This document shows, piece after piece, positions 16,759 through 25,353 of a stretch of DNA of 64,000 nucleotides. The translations under genes were made by a program, and so were the position numbers. The stretch is from Clostridium omnivorum (GTDB taxonomy: Bacteria > Bacillota > Clostridia > Clostridiales > Clostridiaceae): the NCBI RefSeq assembly GCF_026012015.1, contig NZ_BRXR01000001.1:4303501-4367500 (forward strand). The letters run 5' to 3'. Positions within the stretch are counted from its first letter, which is position 1; each line of letters begins with the position of its first letter. The notes below the pieces were generated by a model that did not search any database, was not told where the DNA came from, and saw only the letters and a list, made by a program, of their open reading frames with translations.

Positions 16759-17655
16759 ATGCTTTCTAAAACTAGATTAACTAAGTATAGTGTAGTAATA
16801 AGTGCTCTTATAGCAGGGATTTTCTTTTTATCAGTGGGACAAGTTCCCTCAAAAGTTACGTCAGATTCAAAATCTGATAGCACTGCATCAGATAAGGTTA
16901 ATATCCCTGTTCCAAAAGCTTTGCCAGCTGATAATTCTAATGAGAATGCTTCTACTGTTCAAGTTAATGCTGATATTTCAAAAGATAAATCACAAGTTGT
17001 AGCAGTAAAATCAGAATTAAACAATTATGTACTGAAGGTTATTCATTCCTATGAGGGAAGAAAATACCCTTATCTTTTAAATAGCGATTATAGCCATTAT
17101 AACGGGGTAACTGAAAATATTATTTATAAAGGTTCTCTTATTGCAAAAGCTAACCCGGATGGGAGTAAATCAAGTCACTGTGTAGGATTGACTTATGAAG
17201 TTTTTTTTAAGGCAATGGAAGAGAGAAACAAGGAAGCAGGAATAGCACCAGACAATTTTAATAACATGACTATAAATAATATGAATGATTTTATGTTGAC
17301 CTGGTATAATGCAAAAGGAACCCCTAAGTCAACTGGGGACCAACTTGCTGGTGCAATTTCTAAATATGGTCTTGGATCTCAAATCAATAGATTGGAAGAT
17401 GCCAAAGCAGGAGACTTTATTGATTTTAGCAGAACAAAATCAGGACATGCTGCCGTATTTATCAATTGGTTAAAGAATGATAATGGCGATATAGTAGGCT
17501 TTAGGTACTGGTCAACTCAAGAGTCCACAAACGGAATTGCCTATAAGGAGGAATACTTTAGTGATAATCCACAAGGAACCTTCAAAGGCACTGTAAATAG
17601 AAATCAGCTATATATTGGGAGGGTTGGGCCAATCGCAAATTATAAATCCTTCTAA
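16759..17655 (+). CDS. secreted or membrane-anchored NlpC/P60-like cysteine hydrolase
   Basis: 298 aa. An N-terminal signal or anchor segment (VVISALIAGIFFLSVG, about 12-27) is followed by a Ser/Lys/Asp-rich linker to about residue 80. The C-terminal domain has a likely catalytic Cys141 in SSHCVGLTYEVFF and His230 in GDFIDFSRTKSGHAAVFIN, the papain-like arrangement of NlpC/P60 and CHAP enzymes. It likely acts on peptidoglycan or another envelope peptide, but the family match is at fold level only. The ATG at 16759 is favoured since AAGGAGA is 8 bases upstream; the ATG at 16753 is too close. Confidence 0.65.
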   Translation: MLSKTRLTKYSVVISALIAGIFFLSVGQVPSKVTSDSKSDSTASDKVNIPVPKALPADNSNENASTVQVNADISKDKSQVVAVKSELNNYVLKVIHSYEGRKYPYLLNSDYSHYNGVTENIIYKGSLIAKANPDGSKSSHCVGLTYEVFFKAMEERNKEAGIAPDNFNNMTINNMNDFMLTWYNAKGTPKSTGDQLAGAISKYGLGSQINRLEDAKAGDFIDFSRTKSGHAAVFINWLKNDNGDIVGFRYWSTQESTNGIAYKEEYFSDNPQGTFKGTVNRNQLYIGRVGPIANYKSF

Positions 17656-17683
17656 GTATAAGTTATATATTTTAATTCATAAA

Positions 17684-17735
17684 AATTCCTCTCATTATAT
17701 ATATAGTTTATTGTCTATATATAATGAGAGGAATT
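17684..17735. terminator. strong bidirectional terminator
   Basis: AATTCCTCTCATTATATATA pairs with its complement ending at 17735 in a stem of about 20 bp around a short loop. It lies between the convergent secreted-hydrolase and ABC-permease genes and can end both. Confidence 0.85.
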
Positions 17736-17743
17736 ATTTAATA

Positions 17744-18538
17744 TCACCATGTCTTAAAGCGTTTTTCCAGTAGAGCTACTCCTTTATACATAAGAAAAGC
17801 AATTGCAGCCAGAATTACAATACTTAGCATAACCATATCTAACTGAGCTATTTGGCCACCAAAAATGATTAAGAATCCAAGTCCTTCCTTTGCAACTAAA
17901 AATTCACCCATTATTACTCCCACCCAGGAAAGTCCTACATTTATTTTTAATGTAGATATTATAGTTGGGAGTGATGCAGGTATGATTAGATGATTTAATG
18001 TTTGAAGCTTTGAGGCTCCAAAGGTCTTTAGGAGTTTAATCTTGTCTTCATCTACAGATTTAAAACCGTTAAGAATATCTATTATTGTTACAACTATTGA
18101 AATTAACAAAGCAACTATGATAATTGCCTTCAGGCCATTACCTACCCAGAATATGATTATTGGAGCAAGAGCAACTTTAGGCAGTGCATTTAAAACAACA
18201 AGGTAAGGATCTGATACCTTAGAAGCAAAATCTGACCACCACAGGAGAATAGCAATAAATGTACCTAATATTGTACCTGTGATAAAGCCTACAATGGTTT
18301 CAAAACAAGTTATAAATATATTATTAAATAAATTACCTTCAGCATGCAGCATGACAAGTGATTTCCACATTCTTGAGGGGGTACTAGTTAAAAATGGATC
18401 AATCCATTTAAAATCTCCAGCTACTTCCCAGAGCACAAAGAATGCAACTAATATAAAAATACGTACAAAGGTAATTTCATGATTTTTCTTTTTTACACTT
18501 TTTAAATATCTTCTCTGTTCTTCACTTTCCTTCATCAT
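17744..18538 (-). CDS. ABC transporter permease, nitrate/sulfonate/taurine type
   Basis: 264 aa integral membrane protein with about six hydrophobic segments and the EAA loop (LKTFGASKLQTLNHLIIPASLP, with the conserved G and following I-P-A-S-L-P) typical of SsuC/TauC/ThiX permeases. Its start overlaps the ATPase end by 17 bases, so the two are translationally coupled. With the ATPase and the lipoprotein it forms an importer. The cargo may be an alkanesulfonate, taurine or a thiamine-pyrimidine precursor; sequence alone does not decide. Confidence 0.87.
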   Translation of the reverse strand: MMKESEEQRRYLKSVKKKNHEITFVRIFILVAFFVLWEVAGDFKWIDPFLTSTPSRMWKSLVMLHAEGNLFNNIFITCFETIVGFITGTILGTFIAILLWWSDFASKVSDPYLVVLNALPKVALAPIIIFWVGNGLKAIIIVALLISIVVTIIDILNGFKSVDEDKIKLLKTFGASKLQTLNHLIIPASLPTIISTLKINVGLSWVGVIMGEFLVAKEGLGFLIIFGGQIAQLDMVMLSIVILAAIAFLMYKGVALLEKRFKTW

Positions 18539-19304
18539 TCAAATCAAGCTCCTTCCATATTTTATTGAAATAACATCTAAAATTCTCATCATCTCTTCTT
18601 TTTAGTGGGGTATTGCTTTCAGCTTTGAAATTTACATCAATGATATTTTTTATTCCAGCAGGTCTTTTAGAAAGAATAATGACTCTATCACTCATTGAAA
18701 TAGCTTCTGATATATCATGAGTAACCATAATCACCGTTTTTCTTTGACTTTTAATTATTCCGGATATTTCATCACTAACATTAAGCCTGGTTTGATAATC
18801 CAATGCAGAAAAGGGTTCGTCCAAAAGTAAAAGCTCAGGTTTTAACGCCAATGTCCTGATTAGAGCAACTCTTTGCCTCATGCCTCCTGAAAGTTCACTG
18901 GGGTGGTGGTTTCTAAAATTCCATAGATTATATCTTTTTAATAATTCTTCAATAAGCTCTAAGGAATCTGCATTCATTTTATGCTGAATTTTTAAACCTA
19001 GTTTCACATTTTCAAGTACATTGAGCCATTCAAAAAGTTGATCTCTTTGAAACATATAACCTATTTTAGTAGACATATCTTCCATCTTTTCACCATCTAG
19101 GTATATTTCACCGCTGGAAGGTTTTAATAAGCCGCAGATAATATTTAATAGAGTTGATTTGCCACAACCTGATGGACCAACTATACTTACAAATTCTCCT
19201 TCATATAAAGAAAAGTTTATATCTTTAAGCGCTTCGGTTTCTCCCTTTAAGGAGTGATAATTCATATATATATGTTTAATTTCAACTTTATTGCTATTAT
19301 TCAT
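18522..19304 (-). CDS. ABC transporter ATP-binding protein, nitrate/sulfonate/taurine type
   Basis: 260 aa cytoplasmic ATPase of the SsuB/TauB group. Walker A GPSGCGKST lies near residues 41-49, the Q-loop in GYMFQRDQLFEWLNVLENV, the signature LSGGMRQRVALIRTLA near 138, Walker B LLLLDEPFSALD, and the H-loop VTHDISEA. The GGAGATG site precedes the ATG. A strong hairpin with T-run separates it from the upstream binding-protein gene, so its level is probably lower than that of the binding protein. Confidence 0.9.
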   Translation of the reverse strand: MNNSNKVEIKHIYMNYHSLKGETEALKDINFSLYEGEFVSIVGPSGCGKSTLLNIICGLLKPSSGEIYLDGEKMEDMSTKIGYMFQRDQLFEWLNVLENVKLGLKIQHKMNADSLELIEELLKRYNLWNFRNHHPSELSGGMRQRVALIRTLALKPELLLLDEPFSALDYQTRLNVSDEISGIIKSQRKTVIMVTHDISEAISMSDRVIILSKRPAGIKNIIDVNFKAESNTPLKRRDDENFRCYFNKIWKELDLNDEGK

Positions 19305-19365
19305 AAAATCATCTCCTTTAAATGTAATAACTATATTTCAGTATATGTAAAGAGGCTAATAATGT

Positions 19366-19414
19366 TAAAAAGTCACAGCCGGTTATACCCAGAAAATTAT
19401 GGCATAGCCGGCTG
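19366..19414 (-). terminator. internal terminator after the binding-protein gene
   Basis: On the minus strand CAGCCGG..TATGCC and GGGTATA..CCGGCTG form a stem of about 14 bp with one mismatch, followed by TGACTTTTT. Placed between the lipoprotein gene and the ATPase gene of one operon, it should give partial read-through and excess binding protein. Confidence 0.8.
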
Positions 19415-19421
19415 AACTTAA

Positions 19422-20462
19422 TTATTTCTTAGTTTCATTAACCACTTTTGTAGCAATACTTGTATTTACAATCTTACTAAAAGCTGGCCTTTCAGGAATT
19501 AAAGTCTTGTTATAACCTTCTATAAGGTTCTCAAGTATATTCAAATTTTCTTCTTTTAATATTGGATCATGTGCAAATGCATTAATTGCTCTGTAGTTTT
19601 TAGTTACGTTTGTTAAAATGTCAACATCGGTTCCAGGAAAGAAGGATTTGATTTGTCCAGCTACTTCAGCATCACTATGGCTGTCTACCCAAAGCTGCCC
19701 TTTGTATATGGCTCTTGTAAATTTTTCAATAACATCTGAATGCTTATCTAAGTATGATTTAGTCGTAAAGTAACAGGTATAAGGCATAGTTCCAACTTCC
19801 TTACCTACAGAAGCAACAATATAGCCAGATTTATCCTTTTCAAGCATACTTCCAGATGGCTCAAACAAAGCTGCATAGTCACCTGTTCCTCCCTTAAAGG
19901 CTCCTGGAGCTGCTGCAAAAGCAACATTAGTTATTATTTTGATGTTCTTTTCATTGACCAGACCATGCTTTTTTAGAGCATATTCAAGTGCCATTTCTGG
20001 TACTCCACCAGGTCTTCCTCCGAGGATAGTTTTACCTTCAAGACTTTCCCAGCTAAAGTTTGTTTCTGACTTTCTTGATACAAGGAATGATCCATCGGTT
20101 TGAGTTAATTGAGCAAACAAAATAGGATAGTCATCTCTCTTTTGCACATTAATATAGATTGTCTGTTCAGGACCGCAAAATCCTATATCGGCATTGCCAC
20201 TCATAACTTCCTGCATAGTTTTATCTGCACCCTGCCCAGTAGTTAGGTCGATTTCAAGACCTTCTTCCTTAAAAAAACCTTGATTCATTGCGGCGTAGAA
20301 AGGAGCGTAGAATACTGAACGAGTAACTTCGTTTAACCTTACCTTTGTAGTAGTAGTTTTACTTTGAGAAGAAGGGGTTTTGTTTCCACAGCCAGCTAGA
20401 GTAGTAGAAATAAGTAAGAAAACAAGGAATAAAATTGAGACAACTGAAAATTTTCTTTTCAT
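19422..20462 (-). CDS. ABC transporter substrate-binding lipoprotein, SsuA/TauA/NMT1 type
   Basis: 346 aa. The lipoprotein signal peptide ends in STTLAGC with the lipid-accepting Cys25. The mature part has the NMT1/THI5-SsuA pattern: RSVFYAPFYAAMNQGFFKEE, LTTGQGADKTMQEVMSGNAD, IGFCGPEQT. It binds the substrate outside the membrane and delivers it to the permease. The start at 20462 has GGAGG 5 bases upstream; the earlier in-frame ATG at 20474 lacks a site. It is the first gene of the minus-strand operon and divergent from a PocR-domain kinase that may control it. Confidence 0.88.
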   Translation of the reverse strand: MKRKFSVVSILFLVFLLISTTLAGCGNKTPSSQSKTTTTKVRLNEVTRSVFYAPFYAAMNQGFFKEEGLEIDLTTGQGADKTMQEVMSGNADIGFCGPEQTIYINVQKRDDYPILFAQLTQTDGSFLVSRKSETNFSWESLEGKTILGGRPGGVPEMALEYALKKHGLVNEKNIKIITNVAFAAAPGAFKGGTGDYAALFEPSGSMLEKDKSGYIVASVGKEVGTMPYTCYFTTKSYLDKHSDVIEKFTRAIYKGQLWVDSHSDAEVAGQIKSFFPGTDVDILTNVTKNYRAINAFAHDPILKEENLNILENLIEGYNKTLIPERPAFSKIVNTSIATKVVNETKK

Positions 20463-20803
20463 ATGAACCTCCATAATTAATTAATATTAATTCATATTAT
20501 GATGTTCATACTAAAAGTGCCACGGGGCATTTTGTTTACGCATATCAATAAGGCAATAATTAATTATAATCTGAGAACATCTAATTGGATGGAAGAAAAA
20601 TAATTCTAAACTACTATACAAGATATTATGAATAAATAGAAAAAATAATGTTATTAATAGAATGTGATCTGTTTAATGTGGATTCTACAAGCAAATTGTA
20701 AATTCGACCATTTTACCAAATAATTAGTAAAACATGAAGGGTTTTGTTTAGCATATGTCGAATAGTTAGTAAAAAAATATGATTCTTGAGAGGTGCAAAT
20801 TCT
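20463..20803. other. divergent intergenic region between binding protein and sensor kinase
   Basis: About 340 bp, AT-rich. A 14-bp palindrome AATTAATATTAATT (about 20479-20492) sits just upstream of the binding-protein ribosome site. Ahead of the kinase the motif AATA(A/G)TTAGTAAAA occurs twice (about 20719-20732 and 20762-20775), a possible operator pair. No riboswitch was recognised. Confidence 0.4.
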
Positions 20804-22222
20804 ATGATAGTTAGAAATTGTGATATAGACATAGAATCACTGAATATGAAGGACGTTATAAACATTAATTTGCTTCAGACCTTCCAGGACAATTTTGCAG
20901 AAAGCATGGATATAGCAAGCATTACAGTAGATAGAAATGGAAGTCCTTTAACTAGCCCAAGTTCTTATACAAGTTTTTGCATTGATTATGTTCATTCAAC
21001 TCCTATTGGAGATAGCAGATGTGCTGAGTGCCATAAAAAGGCTGGGGAAATAGCTGTTCAAACGGGGAAACCATATATATATACTTGTCATGCGGGATTA
21101 ATTGATTTTGCTGCACCAATTTTAATAAATGGGCATCAGATTGGTACTATATTAGGTGGACAAGTATTAACAAAAATACCTGATGAAGCAACTTATAGAA
21201 AAGTAGCAAGAGAAATACAGGTGAATGAGGATAAGCTTGTTGATTCTGTAAAAAAAATTAAAATAACCACAGAAAAAAATATTAGAGCTGCGGCAGAACT
21301 TTTATATATATATGCAAATTCACTTTCTAAAATAGGCTACGAAGAATTAAAGCTCAAAAATAGTTCTAAATTACTAGAGAATGAAGTATCAAGAACAAAT
21401 CTATTACTAGAGGAATCAAAAAGGGCTAACGAATTAATGACTCAACAATTTTCAATATTATCTCATGAATTAAAAACTCCACTTAATATTATTTTTAGTT
21501 CCTTACAGCTATTAGAAAGCTGTTATAAAGCAAGTTCCTTAGTTCCTGAAACTGGAATGTTTTTAAAATACTCCAATATAATGAAGCAGAACTGCTACAG
21601 ATTGACTAGACTCATAAATAACATAGTAGATATGAACAAAATTGAACTTGGGTTTTCAAGTTTAAATTTAAAAAATAGTAATATAATCGAGGTAATTGAA
21701 AATATAACTTTGTCAGTTGTTGAACATGCAAGCTTAAAAAATATTAGTATAGTTTTTGATACTGATGTTGAAGAAAAAATAATCTCCTGTGATTCAGAGA
21801 AAATTGAAAGAATTATGCTGAATTTATTATCAAATGCAATTAAGTTTACCGAAGCAGGAGGAAGTGTAATTGTAAGTATATGTGATAAAAATGATTATAT
21901 ACTTATTTCAGTAAAGGATAGCGGCATTGGAATTCCAGAGGATATGCTTGAAAAAATATTTGATACTTTTACACAAGTTGATGGTTCATTAACAAGAAAT
22001 ACTGAAGGCAGCGGGATAGGTTTGTCTATTGTAAAATCCTTTACTGAAATGCATGGCGGTGAAGTTACTGCAAAAAGTCAATTGGGTAAGGGCAGTGATT
22101 TCATAATCAAAATGCCAGTTAATAATATTGAGAATGAATCCAATACGGATAATCAAGAAGATAGCAGCTTAAATGATAATGAGGAAAAAGTTAATATGGA
22201 ATTTTCTGATGTATATTTATAA
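20804..22222 (+). CDS. PocR-domain sensor histidine kinase
   Basis: 472 aa, cytoplasmic (no membrane segment). Residues about 18-178 form a PocR ligand-binding domain with conserved cysteines in CIDYVHSTPIGDSRCAECHK and YTCHAGLIDFAAPI. A coiled linker leads to HisKA with the phospho-accepting His221 (FSILSHELKTPLNII) and a HATPase domain (LLSNAIKFTEAGG, KDSGIGIPEDML, GSGIGLSIVKSF). An acidic tail of about 30 residues ends the protein. PocR domains sense small ligands such as propanediol-type compounds. No response regulator is adjacent. It is divergent from the ABC importer and co-directional with the oxidoreductase gene downstream. Start chosen at the ATG behind GAGAGGTG. Confidence 0.88.
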   Translation: MIVRNCDIDIESLNMKDVININLLQTFQDNFAESMDIASITVDRNGSPLTSPSSYTSFCIDYVHSTPIGDSRCAECHKKAGEIAVQTGKPYIYTCHAGLIDFAAPILINGHQIGTILGGQVLTKIPDEATYRKVAREIQVNEDKLVDSVKKIKITTEKNIRAAAELLYIYANSLSKIGYEELKLKNSSKLLENEVSRTNLLLEESKRANELMTQQFSILSHELKTPLNIIFSSLQLLESCYKASSLVPETGMFLKYSNIMKQNCYRLTRLINNIVDMNKIELGFSSLNLKNSNIIEVIENITLSVVEHASLKNISIVFDTDVEEKIISCDSEKIERIMLNLLSNAIKFTEAGGSVIVSICDKNDYILISVKDSGIGIPEDMLEKIFDTFTQVDGSLTRNTEGSGIGLSIVKSFTEMHGGEVTAKSQLGKGSDFIIKMPVNNIENESNTDNQEDSSLNDNEEKVNMEFSDVYL

Positions 22223-22264
22223 TTAGATGAATTATGAGAATGATTTTGAGAGGGGATAATACAA

Positions 22265-22846
22265 TTGAAATTTTGTGTTTTGATGGGAAGTCCTAGGTTA
22301 AAAGGAAATACAGCTGAATTATTAAAGCCTTTTATAGCTGAGCTTGAAGATAAAAAAGCTGAGATTACTTACATATCTTTAGCTACAAAAAACATTTTAC
22401 CCTGTAAGGGCTGCTATGCTTGCCAGGATGTTAGTGGTGAATATGGTTGTGTACAGCAAGATGATACAGCAGAAATAATAGAAAAAATAGTTGACTGTGA
22501 TTGCGTTGTTTTGGCAACTCCTATATATTCATGGTATTGCACAGCACCTATGAAGGCTTTACTTGATAGACATTATGGGCTCAATAAGTTTTATGGCAGT
22601 GCTAAAGGTTCGCTATGGAAAGGTAAAAAGATAGCAATAGTAGCTACACATGGATATGATGCAGAATATGGTGCGGGTCCTTTTGAAACTGGTATTAGGA
22701 GATTATGCCAACATTCTAATTTAGAATATATGGGTATGTATTCTGTTCGAGATGAGGAAAATATAGCATCATTTCAAACTGAGAAGGCAATGAATGGAGC
22801 AAGAGTTTTTGCCAGAAAGTTACTTGAAAACGATACTGATGCTTAA
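22265..22846 (+). CDS. flavodoxin-like NAD(P)H-dependent oxidoreductase
   Basis: 193 aa. MKFCVLMGSPRLKGNTAELL is the FMN phosphate-binding loop of the NADPH-dependent FMN reductase/iron-sulfur flavoprotein superfamily, and LATPIYSWYCTAPMKALLDR the second FMN contact. The cysteine pair in LPCKGCYACQ is typical of clostridial flavoproteins of this group, although the spacing is not that of a classical 4Fe-4S site. TTG start behind GAGAGGGGA. It lies 42 bp after the kinase gene, probably one operon. Physiological substrate unknown. Confidence 0.85.
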   Translation: MKFCVLMGSPRLKGNTAELLKPFIAELEDKKAEITYISLATKNILPCKGCYACQDVSGEYGCVQQDDTAEIIEKIVDCDCVVLATPIYSWYCTAPMKALLDRHYGLNKFYGSAKGSLWKGKKIAIVATHGYDAEYGAGPFETGIRRLCQHSNLEYMGMYSVRDEENIASFQTEKAMNGARVFARKLLENDTDA

Positions 22847-22874
22847 AAGAGCTGTAATGACTTAACTAAACTAG

Positions 22875-22899
22875 AACCCCTCGGAAAAACCGAGGGGTT
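22875..22899. terminator. bidirectional terminator
   Basis: AACCCCTCGG and CCGAGGGGTT pair perfectly over 10 bp with an AAAAA loop, between convergent genes. Confidence 0.85.
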
Positions 22900-22916
22900 A
22901 ATATTAAACATTTATC

Positions 22917-23792
22917 CTAATTACTAATACTTGGAAACCAAGTTAATAATATATCGTTAGGTATTTTCGTGCCATGCACACTTTCTCCCATTTTAACATT
23001 TGGCTTAAGCTTTCCATGATAATCACTTCCACCTGAGGAGTATAGATTGTGCTCACAACAATAGTTAAGCAGATACTTTGTTTTGTCAATGGAATGGAGA
23101 GAATGATAGCATTCGATACCATCTAGTGCATTTAGTGAAATTATTGAACTTAGAAATTCATCATGATCATCTACTATATATCCATAAAGATGTGCTAGAA
23201 AGGATTTACCACCTGCTTTTTTTATGAGAGCAGCAGCTTCCTGTACTGTTAGATAATCCTTCATCTGATCAAGGAAAAATGGGCTTTCTTTATTATTCAC
23301 GCAGGTTCTGTAAAATGCATTTAGACTTTCCCATATTTCTTTAGTAAAATATTTTTCATTCTCAGGATATTTTCTAAGATCAGCATGCATTATCTGTGTA
23401 GCAAAGTACTTACCATCAATTGATAAATTTTCAGTATATTTTAAGTTAAGATTTCGGCATACTTCCTTCATTTTTCTAAGATAATTATTTTCTCTTTCAT
23501 AAAACCTTTCATCTGAAACTAACCCCGTTGAACTAATAACCTCAAAATCCAAGCCATAGCCTAAAATTTCTATTGGCTTTCCATTGTGAACAGCAGAAAA
23601 TTCACAGCCATGAATAAGTTTTCCTTTAAAATAGTTATCAATATTAATATCATTTAGCTTTTTATAAGCACTTATGGAATCATGGTCTGTAATAGAAATA
23701 TACTCTAATCCTAATTGTTGAGCCTTTATAAGAATATCCATTGGTTCATCTGAACCATCTGAGGTAGTGGTATGTATATGTAAATCTATCAT
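22917..23792 (-). CDS. PHP domain phosphoesterase
   Basis: 291 aa. The PHP superfamily metal motifs are visible: MIDLHIHTTTSDGSDEP at the start, ISITDHDSISAY, HGCEFSA, LAHLYGY and SGGSDYHGKLKP near the end. The closest families are RNase AM/TrpH-like 3',5'-nucleotide phosphatases and 5'-3' exonucleases. The start at MIDLHIH was chosen because AAGGAGC lies 9 bases upstream; the longer frame adds 21 residues unlike any PHP protein. Single gene, convergent with the oxidoreductase. Confidence 0.85.
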   Translation of the reverse strand: MIDLHIHTTTSDGSDEPMDILIKAQQLGLEYISITDHDSISAYKKLNDINIDNYFKGKLIHGCEFSAVHNGKPIEILGYGLDFEVISSTGLVSDERFYERENNYLRKMKEVCRNLNLKYTENLSIDGKYFATQIMHADLRKYPENEKYFTKEIWESLNAFYRTCVNNKESPFFLDQMKDYLTVQEAAALIKKAGGKSFLAHLYGYIVDDHDEFLSSIISLNALDGIECYHSLHSIDKTKYLLNYCCEHNLYSSGGSDYHGKLKPNVKMGESVHGTKIPNDILLTWFPSISN

Positions 23793-23940
23793 AATAATAC
23801 AGCTCCTTTTTGTTGTTACATATTTTATTGTAGCTAAATTTATAAAGTCTAGCAATAGGATTTCCTGGAGGCTACATAATAACTATAGTAAAATCCAATA
23901 ATACTATTGAAAATAAAGATATATATAAGGAGATTATAGA

Positions 23941-25350
23941 ATGAAAAATATTTTAGGTTATTATCTAATGCCCCATCCACCAATAGTAATTCCTGAGGTA
24001 GGAAAAGGTGAAGAAAAAAAGATAGATAGAACTTTCAATGCATGTAATGAGATTGGGTTAGAAATAGCTAACCTTAAACCAGAGACTATAGTAATTATAA
24101 CGCCTCATGGAGCCATGTTCTCAGATGCAATAGCAATTTCAGATGAAGAGAGAATTACTGGAGATTTAAGAAATTTTGGAGTTAGCAGTGTAAAAATGGA
24201 CTTTGCTATGGACAGGGAGTTTAATGAAAATTTAAATCATATTTGTCAATTAGATGGAATATCCACGGCTACAGTAGGTTCAGCTTTGTTAAAGAAATAC
24301 GATTACAAATTTCAATTAGATCACGGAGCTATTGTTCCACTATATTTTGTAAATAGGCACTACAATGAATATAAAATAGTTCATATAACCTATTCCTTAC
24401 TTGGAGAGATGAATTTATATAGATTTGGAATGAATTTAAGGAAGACTGCTGAGAAGCTAGGTAGAAAGATAGTAATAATAGCAAGTGGAGATCTTTCTCA
24501 CAAGTTAAAGGAGGAAGGACCATATTCCTATTCACCTTATGGAGAAAAATTTGATGCACAGTTCTTAGAATTTCTCCATAATGGAGATGTAAGTTCATTA
24601 TTTAATATGAATAAAACTATGGTAGAAGAAGCTGCACAGTGTGGGTTAAATTCAGTTTACATTCTCATAGGGGCTATGGAAGGAAAAAATTTTAAAGGGG
24701 ACCTTTTGTCCTATGAAGGAACTTTTGGTGTGGGCTATGGAGTAATGAAGTTTAAAAGAGGAGAAGAAGACAGTAGTGCTTTAAATTTATTAATAAAATT
24801 AAAGAAAGAAAAAACTAAGAAAAAGCTTGATTCTGGGAATCCTTATACAAAACTTGCTAGGGAAAGTTTATATTTCTATTTTAGTCATGGCGGAAGAATG
24901 AAAGATATAACTAATTTACCTAATGAGCTTCTAAAAGAAAAGCATGGGGTTTTTGTATCCTTAAAAAAGTTTGGTTCACTTAGAGGATGTATAGGAACCA
25001 TTGCACCAACTACTAATTCAGTGGGTGAAGAGATAATAAAAAATGCCATAGAAGCAGCTTTAAATGATCCAAGATTCGAAACTGTGAAGGAAGATGAATT
25101 AGAGGATATAGACATATCTGTAGATGTTCTTATGGATGCAGTCAAAGCTAGCAGAGAAGAATTAAACCCAAAGATATACGGTGTTATAGTTACAAAGGGT
25201 TATAGGAGAGGGCTTTTATTGCCAGATATTGAAGGAGTAAATACTGTGGAGGAACAGTTAAGTATTGCCTGCAGCAAGGCTGGAATTGATGACAATGAGG
25301 ATTATGAAATAGAAAAGTTTGAAGTTGTAAGGTATAAAGAAGGTGAATAG
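23941..25350 (+). CDS. AmmeMemoRadiSam system protein: MEMO-type domain fused to AMMECR1-type domain
   Basis: 469 aa. Residues 1-265 are the MEMO-like domain (AmmeMemoRadiSam B), related to class III extradiol dioxygenases: YLMPHPPIVIPEVGKG, LDHGAIVPL, VIIASGDLSHKL. Residues about 295-469 are an AMMECR1 domain (system protein A) with FVSLKKFGSLRGCIGTIAP and DISVDVL. The two are often separate genes; here they are one polypeptide. The radical SAM partner starts 3 bases after the stop. The system is widespread and its reaction is unresolved; a role in modifying a protein or small molecule is only proposed. An AAGGAG site precedes the ATG. Confidence 0.92.
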   Translation: MKNILGYYLMPHPPIVIPEVGKGEEKKIDRTFNACNEIGLEIANLKPETIVIITPHGAMFSDAIAISDEERITGDLRNFGVSSVKMDFAMDREFNENLNHICQLDGISTATVGSALLKKYDYKFQLDHGAIVPLYFVNRHYNEYKIVHITYSLLGEMNLYRFGMNLRKTAEKLGRKIVIIASGDLSHKLKEEGPYSYSPYGEKFDAQFLEFLHNGDVSSLFNMNKTMVEEAAQCGLNSVYILIGAMEGKNFKGDLLSYEGTFGVGYGVMKFKRGEEDSSALNLLIKLKKEKTKKKLDSGNPYTKLARESLYFYFSHGGRMKDITNLPNELLKEKHGVFVSLKKFGSLRGCIGTIAPTTNSVGEEIIKNAIEAALNDPRFETVKEDELEDIDISVDVLMDAVKASREELNPKIYGVIVTKGYRRGLLLPDIEGVNTVEEQLSIACSKAGIDDNEDYEIEKFEVVRYKEGE

Positions 25351-25353
25351 AAT

